A stretch of 64,000 bases of DNA from positions 1 to 64,000 of the forward strand of contig QANZ01038438.1 in assembly GCA_003254925.1 (NCBI GenBank). The letters run 5' to 3'. The notes beneath the pieces were generated by a model. The model worked only from the letters and a program-made list of their open reading frames with translations, did not search any database and had not been told where the DNA came from. The translations under genes and the position numbers were made by a program. Below, in pieces: positions 13,199 through 22,970 of the stretch. The stretch is from Chamaecrista fasciculata (taxonomy: Eukaryota; Streptophyta; Magnoliopsida; Fabales; Fabaceae). The stretch's first letter is position 1, and each line of letters starts with the position of its first letter.

Positions 13199-14372
13199 TG
13201 TTGTCCACACACACAAGAGCACGGACTGAAAGTGCATACCAAGGAAAATTTTGAACTGAAGAAAACTTCCCAACGACACTCGAAGCCTAGGAGCTGCAAG
13301 TTCAATAGTTATCCATGTTTTTGGGCTTCCTCCATATTTAGTTCAAGCTTGGTGACATCGTGTCCTTTTTCCTTCTTGAAAAATGGGAAGGGGTCGCTCT
13401 GTCCTTACTCATTAAGATTACTGCATTGTTTTAAGTAGCGGGTCTATGATGGAGATTCGCATTGGTTAATATCTTCCTGGTATTTTGTTCCTGTAAATAA
13501 TGGTTTCCCGGAAATCTGTACTCTTCAACCCAACTAGGACTTTCATCTTTTTCATTTCATTTGATTGAAACCATTGGTCTTGGAATTTTGTAGCCGCCTT
13601 AGAGCAGAATTTGAGTCATTTGAGTGCTGAATTTATCGTGAGGATTCTTGAGATGAATGTTTAGAAAATAATAAAGTTAGAACCACGAGGGAGTAGGGAT
13701 TATAAGAAGAATAAAAGTTAGAAAAAGTACAATATCTTGAAAAGAATAAGTGGGTCTTTTATATAGAGAGGCTTGAATATGATTAAGTCATAATTATATA
13801 GAGAGGCTTGAATATGATTAATGAAAAATAGATCTTTGGGTTGGGACTGGTGTTTTTTTTTGGAACGAAGGTTTTGGTATCTGTTATAAAGGCAAAATGA
13901 TAGATGATAGTTTATTCAAAAACCTACCAGAAATGATTCTTGAAGTGTAATATGGTGAGATTTAGAGAGAAACAATTTTACATACAAAATAATCAAATGA
14001 ATAGGATTTTCACTTCCTTCTCTAATTTTCTTTCCCTTTTTTTCTAAGTTTTATCAAATTTTATACTTCAAAACGTTCTTTCTCAAAGTTTTCTCGGTGT
14101 GGTTTATTGTAATTTGTTACTACTAATAAAAGTCAGCACCGACAAGGCATTTCTACTTAAAAAAAAAAAAAAGGAAGGACAATGATTGAAATTCTAGTTG
14201 GTCGTTGGACCGATAACTGTAACATCACGGAGTACCTTTTTGGGGATTTTAATAGGATTACAATTTACAAATTACAACCCACGTTGCTTCTTGCAAGTGA
14301 AGTATCCTAATTCGTTTGATGATGCGTCCCTTTTCTTATCGTGTTTTAATTATCAGAAGAAAAAAAATCAAG

Positions 14373-14593
14373 GGTTTGTTTGATTCTCTTTTTTGAAAAT
14401 TGTTTTTTATTTTTAACAGTTAAAAAAAAAGGAAAAAATTTGTTTAATAACGTTATTTTTTTAATTTAATTTTAAAATTCAAAAGATCAATTTTTCTTTT
14501 AGAATTTAAAAAATAGAAAACTAATTGAAGATGTTTTAAACTCTCAGAATAATTTTAAAAAAACCATTTTTACAAATGAGAATCAAACAGACC
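14373..14593. mobile_element. Small MITE-like element with 16-bp terminal inverted repeats
   Basis: The left end GGTTTGTTTGATTCTC is the inverse of the right end GAGAATCAAACAGACC, with one mismatch. The 221-bp unit is flanked by TCAAG on both sides (14368-14372 and 14594-14598). The interior is AT-rich and non-coding. The 5-bp duplication does not settle which DNA-transposon superfamily mobilised it. Confidence 0.55.
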
Positions 14594-15174
14594 TCAAGTT
14601 TTAAGCTTCCAATTTACTTGATGTTTACATCTCATTGGAAATTAAATTTTTAATCAAAAGTTTCGATGAGAATGAGATCAAGTAGCCATATAGGACCGTG
14701 AGGTATGGTACTGGTAGAGAAACAACCCACTCTATTTTTAGTAAATAGTAATTTCCATTTTATTAACTGAAGATGATTAAAACAGAAAATAAAATATCAA
14801 AGAAAAATGAAAAGAAAAACTCAAACTTTAATATTTACAGATGTCTGGAAATTGGAGGGTGGGGAGTAGTTTTTTTAAAAAAATATATATTTAAATGAAT
14901 AATTAATGAATTCAGATAACATCACCCTCTTACTTTTTCAAATCATCCTCCAATAATTAAGTTCCAATTGGTTCGTCTGTAACACCTCATACATACCAAA
15001 ATAAACGTCAAAAACTTGTGAATTGTGATGACTAGAGAAAACGTGACCCCAATATCTTCTTAGCTATAAACAAAGTTTACACGAATGGAAGGAGATTTAA
15101 CGAAGAAACTCCATTTGAAATGGACACTGCATGAGGCTACAGAGTGATTAGTTCATTTTAAGGAGGTTGGATAC

Positions 15175-15178
<4 letters not shown>

Positions 15179-15235
<57 letters not shown>

Positions 15236-15236
15236 N
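15179..15236. repeat. Poly-T tract with an unresolved base
   Basis: More than 50 consecutive T ending in one N before GAGTGGTG. The length is unreliable because assemblies often misread homopolymers. The ~180 bases downstream, ending near TATAATATAGTATAG, may belong to a repeat, but no boundary could be found. Confidence 0.8.
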
Positions 15237-16647
15237 GAGTGGTGACATTTTTTAATTTTTAATTGTTTTTTGCATTTTTTTAATTCATTTATTTTTTTAA
15301 AGAAGTGGGAGGAGTGAGTGGGGAGAGAGAGTGGTGATTTTTTTTCTTTTTCAATTTTTTAATTCACTATTTTTGACCAACCATGAGAGGTGGAGCCATA
15401 TAATATAGTATAGATATAGATAAGTTTTTTTCTATTAAAAATGATAAAATTTAAATAAAATTATTTATATATTTAATATAAAATTTTTTAATAAACATTT
15501 GACATGTGACAAAAATTTTATGCATGATGATAAAAAAAAATATTAAACATAACTTGTTACATATAACCCCGTCCCTCTCTTTCCTTTTTTACGTTCTCAT
15601 GTCACCATAACTCTTCAGGAATTTCAATTGCGTTTATATTCATCACGGTAGGAATTGGGTTCAAGCTTTCCCAAGCTCCTTCTCATCAATGGACTCTTGA
15701 TGTATACGAAGGAGTGCGGTTCGTTTGATAAATTCCTACCTCTTTATTTATTTCTGAAATGTTTGGATTGGAGGGACTTTGACAAACATATAAAGAAGTT
15801 TATATAAAGTTTCCCATTAAAAATATCTTATCACCATCTGATTTTAGAAAATGAGAACCTCTAATTATGATTATGGTCGTGGGCTAAAACTAGAAAGAGA
15901 GAGACATTTCCTAGTTGAGTCATTAAGTGCGAAGAGATAGTAATATATAGGTGAGTACGTAAGAGCAGATGGGTGCCCATATCCAATATCATTAATCACT
16001 ATGAAAACATAAATAATGTCAAGTTCGTATAACCATATCTCTCCAATAAATAAGGTCACCTTCCCCAACTATATTACGCGTGCCACTTTTTCATTGGCTC
16101 CACATTTCAACCCACCGCGCTTCATATTTAATGTACCATTAATTTTGATTTCGACCATAATATCCCCTAACCAGCCACATCACATCTCCAAATATACATT
16201 TCATGTCTCAATACTCAATGTTAGTAAAACCTTATTTTCTGACCTTCAACAATCATGATTCAATTTTTAGATATTAAAAATACTTTTTTAGTCCTTGTTA
16301 TTCTTTTACAAATCGTCTATTATTTAATTAGTTTCTAAAATTAAAAAAAAAAACGAAAATCAAATTTAAAAATAAAATAAAATTTTATTGTCGACTGAGC
16401 ATTTTGACAAAAGACAGACAAGGTACAGTCCAATTAAGAACAGTTAGTTCTGTTGGGGTGGTGGTTCACCTATCTATACTCTTATCAATGATCATAATGG
16501 CATGTGTTGAAATTTAATTGAGAAAACAAGGGCATTTTCAAATATTGACCAGTATATTAACCCCACACATACATATTGAGAATCTGGAATCTTGCTTGTT
16601 CTCATCAACCAAAAACACAATAGGAAGGAAAGGATTAAGGATTAAGG

Positions 16648-17145
16648 ATGTCTGTAATAATGACAGAGGATATGAAGGCGAAAGCCTCAGAAATGTACGT
16701 GGGAGATGAAATGTGCCAAGAGAAATCGAAATTGTTGCTGAAGGAAGTTGGGCTACCCACTGGGCTTTTGCCAATGAAGGACATGTTAGAATGTGGGTAT
16801 GTGAAGGAGACGGGCTTTGTGTGGTTGAAACAGAAAAAAAGCTATACCCACAAATTCGACAAAGTGGGGAAGCTAGCCTCGTATGAGCCTCTAGTGACGG
16901 CGTATGTTGAAGCCGGAAAGATCAAGAAACTGACAGGTGTCAAGACCAAAGAGCTTTTGGTTTGGGTCACTCTGAGTGAGATTTATGTGGATGACCCACC
17001 CACTGGCAAAATCACCTTCAAGACTCCAACAGGGTTATTTAGGTCATTTCCAACCTCTGCTTTTGAACTTCCAGAGGCTGAAACGCTCAAGATCAACAAG
17101 GAAAACAAGCTCGTCAAAGAACCCGTTCAAGTCAAAGAGGTCTAA
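16648..17145 (+). CDS. DUF538 family protein
   Basis: A single-exon gene for 165 residues. It matches the plant DUF538 family: an N-terminal helix-rich part with the KSKLLLKEVGLPTGLLP-type motif (about 27-44), then a beta-rich domain containing GFVWLKQKK, SYEPLVTAYVEAGKI and a GVKTKELLVWV-like strand. It ends in a Lys/Val-rich tail. There is no signal peptide or membrane segment. The biochemical role of the family is not settled. Some members are stress-induced, and a fold related to lipid-binding proteins has been proposed. The start at 16648 fits the family; a second Met four codons later is possible. A long AT dinucleotide stretch lies about 165 bases past the stop. Confidence 0.88.
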   Translation: MSVIMTEDMKAKASEMYVGDEMCQEKSKLLLKEVGLPTGLLPMKDMLECGYVKETGFVWLKQKKSYTHKFDKVGKLASYEPLVTAYVEAGKIKKLTGVKTKELLVWVTLSEIYVDDPPTGKITFKTPTGLFRSFPTSAFELPEAETLKINKENKLVKEPVQVKEV

Positions 17146-17310
17146 ATATGAGGAGGTGGGGTAATACTAATGGGTATTATTAGATTAAACTTTAAGTTCA
17201 TGTAATTGTATCCTCCTTGTTGTTTGTCCTATTTCTTATAATTAATAGTCTTATTTTGGATCTTTTATATATATAGCTGCCTATATATCCTACATCGTTA
17301 TAGTGCCATA

Positions 17311-17364
17311 CTTGGATATATATATATATATATGGCACATATATATATATATATATATATATAT
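17311..17364. repeat. AT dinucleotide microsatellite downstream of the DUF538 gene
   Basis: Two (AT)n blocks separated by GGCAC, together about 50 bp. They could form a cruciform or hairpin. The copy number is likely to vary between individuals. Confidence 0.85.
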
Positions 17365-17471
17365 TGTGATATATGGATTTAAAAGAAATGAATCTCATGC
17401 TTCTTTCCAAATTTCCCACCGACTAGGTTATTGTAATAATTAATTATACACCTCTTCCAACATATAAGATT

Positions 17472-18680
17472 GAGAAAACTTACTTTTAGGTTCCTCAATT
17501 GTTACTGAGTCAACGATTTAATCCCTGAATTGTAAGAAACTACAACTCAGTCCCTCAATTTTACACTTCCGTCTATGTTTTGGTCCATGAGCTGTTAACC
17601 ATCCGTTAGTCTGATGATGTGGCAGTTAAATGATAATGTGTCACTGTTAAATGAAGACGTGGCTTCCAAATTATCTATCCTAGTCATATTTTATAAGCCA
17701 AAATTCTATATTAGTCTCTTAAATTTGCTCAAAATTTCATATTGATCCTTCAAGTTTCTACCCATTCATCGTCGAATCAAATCTTCATCTTCTTCTGCTA
17801 GTTTTTCTTCTTCGGCATCACTAGAATCGTGGCCTTCGCCCTCAACCCACTCAGCAACACTGAATTCAGCGAATATATATGGAACAACGACAACACACAC
17901 CGAATCACATCCTACTCGACGGCGGCTTCCGGCGAAGACGATCTTGATTCTGTCGAGGTCTTTTACTTTGTCGTAGTAGGAGGATTGAGGTATTAGGACC
18001 TTGGCGTTGGAGGCGCGGGCTTTTTGGCGATCTCGGCGACAGTGAAGAAAGGATTCGGTGACGGCGTCGAAATGCGAGGCAGTGAGGAAGGAGAAGACGA
18101 ATTCCGGCGAGTTACGGAGGAAGACCATGATGACGTCGCCGTGGCGAATGGCGAATTTGTGGTGGAGGCCGGTGGAAACGAGGCGGGCGGTGAGATGGAC
18201 GTCGTGGTAGGTGAAGACTTGGCCGATGGGAGCGTTGATGAGGCAAGGGCGAGATCCGAAATTACGAAGGTTCTCGAAGCAGTAAGAGTGGAGAGAGAGG
18301 TGTTTAGGGATAGGGATATTGGGGATGCGAAGAAGAAGAACCAGAAGAAAAGAAGTAATTGAGATGAAGATTTGATGGTAATGGTGATGAGTGGAAACTT
18401 GAAGGATCAATATGAAATTTTGAGCAAATTTAAGAGGCTAAAATAAGATTTTGACTTATAAAATATGACTAGGATAGATAATTTGGAAGTCACGTTCATT
18501 ATTTAACAGTGACACATCATCATTTAACTGCCACATCATCAGACTAACGGATGGTTAACAGCTCATGGACCAAAACGTAGACGAATGTATAAAATTGAGG
18601 GATTGAGTTGTAGTTTTCTACAATTCAGGGACTAAATCGTTGACTCAGTAACAATTGAGGGATAAAAAGTAAGTTTTCTT
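17472..18680 (-). mobile_element. Pack-MULE: Mutator-like element carrying a 4CL gene fragment
   Basis: Two long inverted repeats, about 17472-17759 and 18394-18680 (~287 bp each), read as near-perfect reverse complements. The termini are GAGAAAACTTAC on the left and GTAAGTTTTCTT on the right. A perfect 9-bp duplication, TATAAGATT, flanks the unit at 17463-17471 and 18681-18689, the size typical of Mutator-like elements. There is no transposase; the 634-bp interior is a piece of a host gene (next entry). This is a non-autonomous gene-capturing element, moved in trans if at all. Confidence 0.88.
17760..18393 (-). pseudogene. Captured 4-coumarate:CoA ligase N-terminal fragment
   Basis: Read on the minus strand, the element's interior encodes peptides typical of the first exon of plant 4CL: HLSLHSYCFENL, RPCLINAPIGQVFTY, HGDVIM followed by NSPEFVFSFL, and ARASNAKVLI. 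After the NSPEFV region the usual glycine/alanine-rich segment is replaced by out-of-register residues, and the similarity fades again after YYDKVKDLDRIKIV. The fragment therefore carries frame lesions. The AMP-binding signature and the catalytic half are absent, so it cannot make a working ligase. The interior is GC-richer than the flanks, as expected for captured exon DNA. One open frame (17766-18410, 214 codons) starts inside the inverted repeat and could be read if transcribed. Antisense effects on the parent 4CL gene are a possibility only. Confidence 0.82.
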
Positions 18681-19098
18681 TATAAGATTTTACTTTAAGT
18701 GTTTTAGCTTGCGATGGCAATGAATTTTGCTTAAAATTTAAATTTTGATGTTGTCATGTTATTCATGGTTCATTTTTTATTCATAAATTTTTTACTCAAA
18801 ACACATAATTTTTTTAAAACAAAAATTAATACAAACAACATAAACAGTACCACAATTATACAGCAAAAGGACATAGGATCCATAGCCGCTTGCAGTTTGA
18901 CAATATATGAAATAGTGATAGTTTTTAAAACTTATTTAGTGTCTTAGTATTTAATACTAATGTATTGAGTAATATTAAAGTATCATTTTTTATTCTCAAA
19001 AGATAATTATATATAAAAAAATATATATCATAAGATAACAAATATCAAGCATGAATAAAAAAAAGATTTCTTTTTTTAAAAAATCTTATAATATAAAT

Positions 19099-19703
19099 TG
19101 ATAAACTGGAAAATGGCTAGCACTTACCTAGTTCACCGGGATGGGCTGCAAGAGCCAAGTGTTGAGCAAGAACCTGCAAGAGCTTCACAGGGGGGCCCTG
19201 CGAAGTGTACTCCGACGCTCAAGTTAGTAAGAGAGTAATCAGAGAGTAAGAGAATTTCAGAGTGTAAGAAGTAGCTAACCTTGAACTGGTGAGATGGGCT
19301 TTATTTATAAAGCAGGGAGGAGAGAGGTGGTCAGCGCGCGGGGCGGACCATGTAACTGGACACGATCTCCACCAGCGAAGATGGTGGAGACCGAGATTTG
19401 CGGAGCAAGGCAATCGTGGGTGATTGCGTGTTGCGTCGCTAGGCGGGCGCCTAGAAACTGGAGATCGTGGGTATGAGCAAGTCAGTAACCCACGATCCCC
19501 CGTAGCGTAGATTGCGGAGCGAGGTAGTCGTGGATGGCCACGTGTCATGTGGGGGACGCGCGCCGAGACCCAGGATGGATCACGACCGCCCCTAATTGTG
19601 CTTAGGGCGCCCGATTGGCTCGAGGGCGCCTCTGGAGGTGCGGAGGGGAGAAGAGGCCCGGTGCGAGGGCCGTTTAGGCGTACGCCCAAATAGTGATGTA
19701 TCA
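19099..19703 (-). mobile_element. Solo LTR of a retrotransposon, GC-rich, reverse orientation
   Basis: A 605-bp unit starting TGATAAACTGG and ending GATGTATCA. It has the TG...CA ends of LTRs and a small TGATA/TATCA inverted terminus. A perfect 5-bp target duplication TAAAT flanks it at 19094-19098 and 19704-19708. On the minus strand it shows a TATA-type promoter (CTTTATAAATAAAG) followed by ACTTGAGCGTCGGAGT and TGCAGG, the usual start of R/U5 in many plant LTRs. There is no primer-binding site, internal domain or second LTR, so this is a solo LTR left by recombination. Its GC content contrasts sharply with the AT-rich flanks. Confidence 0.85.
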
Positions 19704-20317
19704 TAAATGATATGTTGTTCCCTGAAAATCTTAACTATCATAATTGTCCAACTAACTTATACTTATTTAGTTTGTATTTTAAGATTCTACTCATACTTCA
19801 CCACCCACTTATATATTATGATATGCCTTGACGTGTTGAGAAATATTGGCCAAAGCAAACACTCTACGAATATCAGAACAACACTCTACACACTTGCAAC
19901 TTGCAAGTGATTGACACTTGTTATATTTTTTTGGATAGTCTAACATGCAATTACATGTAAATAATGAGTTAAAAGGGTGTTATAATTATAGTTATCGATA
20001 TAATTCAATAATATTAAATAATGAAAAGATAACTTGCTCAAGAGGTAAACTTTATATTTTTGAAAAGAAAAATAAAGTTTGACCCTCAAACTATGTAAAA
20101 TTATAAAAATGTCTAAAATATAAAATAACATTTTATTATAAAAATTTGTGATTAAGAAATAGATACTTAAAAAAAATTTATTCATAAAATATTTTTTAAA
20201 AATTAAAAACTTAATTGCATTACTTATCATTTTCATATAACTTAGCCTTCTCAAATTTATACTCCATCAATCAAATATTAAGATTACAGGACAATATATA
20301 AACAATTAATAATTTTA

Positions 20318-20676
20318 GGGTAAATTCCACTTTGGTACCCTGTTTTATGGATCAATTCCACTTTGGCACCCTGTTCTTTCAAAAGTGACACTTTGGTACC
20401 CTGTTCCTTCAAAAATGTCATTTTTGTACCCTGTTATTTCAAAACTGACACTTTTGTACCTTGTTATTTGGACTAAGTGACATTTTGGTACCTTGTTCTT
20501 TCACTATTTTTTACCATATTCTATCTTTTTTAGGGTACCAAAGTGTCACTTGGTTTAAAGAACAGGGTATCAAAATGTCACTTTTGAAAGAACAGGCTAC
20601 CAAAATGACATTCTTAAAAAAAAGAGTACCAAAATGTCACTTTTGAAAGAACAGGATACCAAAGTGGAATTTACCC
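20318..20676. mobile_element. GGGTAAA foldback element, copy A
   Basis: A 359-bp hairpin. Each arm is built of ~30-base sub-repeats of the form CACTTTGGTACCCTGTTCTTTC, inverted in the other arm. The ends are GGGTAAATTCCAC and GTGGAATTTACCC. The 9-bp flanks are ATAATTTTA and ATAATTTTG (one mismatch), suggesting Mutator-type insertion. It is non-coding; the open frames across it are products of the repeat. Confidence 0.75.
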
Positions 20677-20715
20677 ATAATTTTGTGTACTTTGAAAAAA
20701 TAATTATAATATTTA

Positions 20716-22256
20716 GTGTAAATTGCAGTTTGGTACCCTGTGATTAGGGACGGTTCCACTTTGGTACCCTGAAAGAAAAATTTTTGCATTTTGGTGCCCT
20801 GTGGTTTGCTCCGTTAGCGAATTGGTCCCCTGTGGCTGTGCTTATTTTCTGTTAGGATTTAACGGTTGTGGTCACCTTAAAATGTCAAAAACCTCCCAAC
20901 AAGTCTTATTTTATGCGTTTAAGTCCTTTCCCTTTGCTAAAAGGGATCAAAACCTAAAGAAACCAGAAATTAAAAGTTACATTATCTAAATCGCCAACAA
21001 TTTCCCAGCCAAAACTAAAAAATTTGCTTCTTTCTTCTCAAATCTGAAACCCCAAATCCTTCATCTTCTCAATCCTCTGAAAATGGCCAACAATTGTGGC
21101 TTCATTTCCTGCGTTAAGCTCGATGAAGTCGCTTATTAGGTCGGCACCAACATGGCCTCCGCCTTCTTGGCCTCTTTGGAACGATGCTCTTGTATCAACC
21201 TCAACACCACCAACAACGACGACGACGAAGCCGCCGATCGTCCTCTCATGCTCACCGCCGCCACCAAGCCTATTTCTCGCGAAAACTCCCAGATCGACGC
21301 TAATTCCGCCAAGCTTCATCACTGATTCGCACATACTCCGATCCGTATGTATATATAGTGCCCGATTTTCAGAGGATTGAGAAGATGAAGGATTAAACGG
21401 AGTAGGTAAACTTCACTTCACTTCCCTTTATAGGTAAAAAAGAAAGGAAACGAAGATAGGAGGAACTTACTTGGGTGGAAGTTCGCGTCAGCAAGAGGGC
21501 AGTTTTGTAATTTCCAGTTGTTTAATGTGTAAATTTATAACATTTTTTATTTCACTAACCAAACAAATTTTTAACCATTTTTTTAGGATAAATGAAAAAT
21601 GACATTGTCTAATTAAAAAAATGTATAATCCATGTAAGTAATGTTTTAAAAATCGAAACCAGAAAAAAAAAATTCGGTCATGGATTGATATATAATCGAT
21701 CAGGATGACGAAGATTAAATGAGGTAATAAATAAACAAAATATATATTATTTTAAAAAAGTCTATAAAATATGATTATAAAATTATAAGCCAAATTAATT
21801 TAATTAACAATCAAATTTTATTTTATTAACAAGCAAATTTTATTTTATTATTTCTATAATATAATGAAAGAACACAAATTTAATTAAGAAATGTTAGTTG
21901 ATGAAGGATCGAGAAGATGAAGGATTTAGGGTTTCAGATTTGAGAAGAAAGAAGGGAATTTTTTTAGTTTTAGTTGGGAAATTGTTGGCCATTTACATAA
22001 TGTACCCTTTAATTTCTGTTTTCTTTAGGTTTTGATCCCTTTTAGTAAAGAGAAAGGATTTAAACACATAAGAGAAGACTTGTTGGGAAGTTTTTGACAT
22101 TTTAAAGTGGTCACAACCGTTAAATCCTAACAGAAAATAAGCACAGGGGACCAATTCGTTAACAGAACAAACCACAAGGCATCAAAATGCAAAAATTTTT
22201 CTTTCAGGGTACCAAAGTGGAACCACTCCTAACCACAGGGTACCAAATGGTTGTTA
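20716..22256. mobile_element. Long-inverted-repeat element with a captured coding-like insert
   Basis: The left arm (about 20716-21078) and right arm (about 21898-22256) are reverse complements over ~350 bases, including CCGTTAAATCCTAACAG and CAAAACCTAAAG words and outer ends containing TTTGGTACCCTGTG. A third, shorter inverted copy of the arm's inner edge occurs at about 21362-21393. No transposase is visible. A matching flank duplication could not be found, so the outer limits are uncertain by several bases. The ends resemble those of the GGGTAAA foldback family. Confidence 0.7.
21083..21325 (+). pseudogene. Coding-like fragment inside the long-inverted-repeat element
   Basis: This GC-rich stretch reads from ATG 21083 to a TGA at about 21323-21325, with one in-frame TAG after 18 codons. 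The downstream part includes [17 protein letters not shown], an Asp-rich run and [12 protein letters not shown], which has codon use like a real exon and unlike the AT-rich arms. I do not recognise the parent gene. The insert is bracketed by short inverted copies of the arm's inner edge (about 21055-21080 and 21362-21393). It is best seen as a piece of a host gene carried by the element, broken by the stop. A shifted frame (21096-21380) also stays open. Confidence 0.5.
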
Positions 22257-22680
22257 CTCTCACAATTAATATGATTATAGGAATATGAGAATAATAATTT
22301 ATTGTTGGGTTAAAATCAATAAAACATTAATTTTACTTGATAGAATAGTTGATTGATACAGTGGACTATTGTTTATTAGTTGAATTTAAATAATCATCTA
22401 TTATACTAACGAAAATGACTTTTTTTTTTTCAGTAAGCAACAATTAACTATCTACATAACAGTCACAGTTACGATATTCTTCACATTTTTTTTCCCAAAA
22501 AAATAATAGAATAGTACTATTTATGAGGCCCGCTTCTATCCAACGCTATCCGTGATTCATTTTATGGGCCTAGGCCTCTTTGGATATGAACCTGACACGA
22601 GATAGTAAGATGTTAGACGATAAAAACAAAAACCAACAAAAAGGATTGGTGCTAGAAGAGTAGTAGGAAAGTCGAACGAA

Positions 22681-22713
22681 AAAAAAAAAAAAANAAAAAA
22701 AAAAAAAAAAAAG
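22681..22713. repeat. Poly-A tract with an unresolved base upstream of RTF1
   Basis: A run of ~30 A interrupted by one N, about 260 bases before the RTF1 start codon. Its length is not reliable. Confidence 0.8.
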
Positions 22714-22970
22714 AGGGTAGTAGGAAAGAAAATGTTGGTGGTAAATGGAAACGGTCAAACTTCATGTGCAGAATACAACGTTATAGGAGTTCAATGTCTA
22801 TAAATACGGAGTCGTTGCAGGATTTTCCGTTGTATCGTTATGGTATCTCATATTCTCATTCTCAGTGGAACACTAAACAAACAAAACCCGAAGCCAATCC
22901 CATAATTTTCCTCCGAAACAGAACATTGCAGATTGAAGAAGTAAAATCCTCATATAAGAAGAAGAAGACG

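Larger units (their letters stand above)
13199..16647. other. Long AT-rich spacer with small repeats, no gene seen
   Basis: The first part is ICP55 3' UTR. A 26-bp unit (TATATAGAGAGGCTTGAATA and six more bases) occurs twice 35 bp apart at 13761 and 13796. A short inverted-repeat element lies at 14373-14593. A T-run with one unresolved base spans 15179-15236. The open frames here have no coding-like composition or recognisable product. The last ~150 bases form the DUF538 gene's proximal promoter and leader. Confidence 0.5.
17146..22970. other. Gene-poor block of nested and clustered mobile elements
   Basis: Between the DUF538 gene and RTF1 I find no intact host gene. The identified parts are the Pack-MULE (17472-18680), solo LTR (19099-19703), foldback (20318-20676) and long-TIR element (20716-22256). 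The spacers 18690-19098, 19709-20317 and 22257-22760 are AT-rich and featureless to the eye. RTF1's leader occupies roughly the last 200 bases. Confidence 0.7.

Noticed and set aside
13232..13438. Short open frame after ICP55
   Set aside because: It begins downstream of the ICP55 stop in its 3' UTR and shows no motif.
19219..19704. 161-codon minus-strand open frame
   Set aside because: It lies wholly in the GC-rich solo LTR and has no similarity to a known protein; GC-rich DNA has few stops.
20461..20646. 61-codon open frame and similar one at 33529-33723
   Set aside because: Both are read through the sub-repeats of the GGGTAAA foldback elements.
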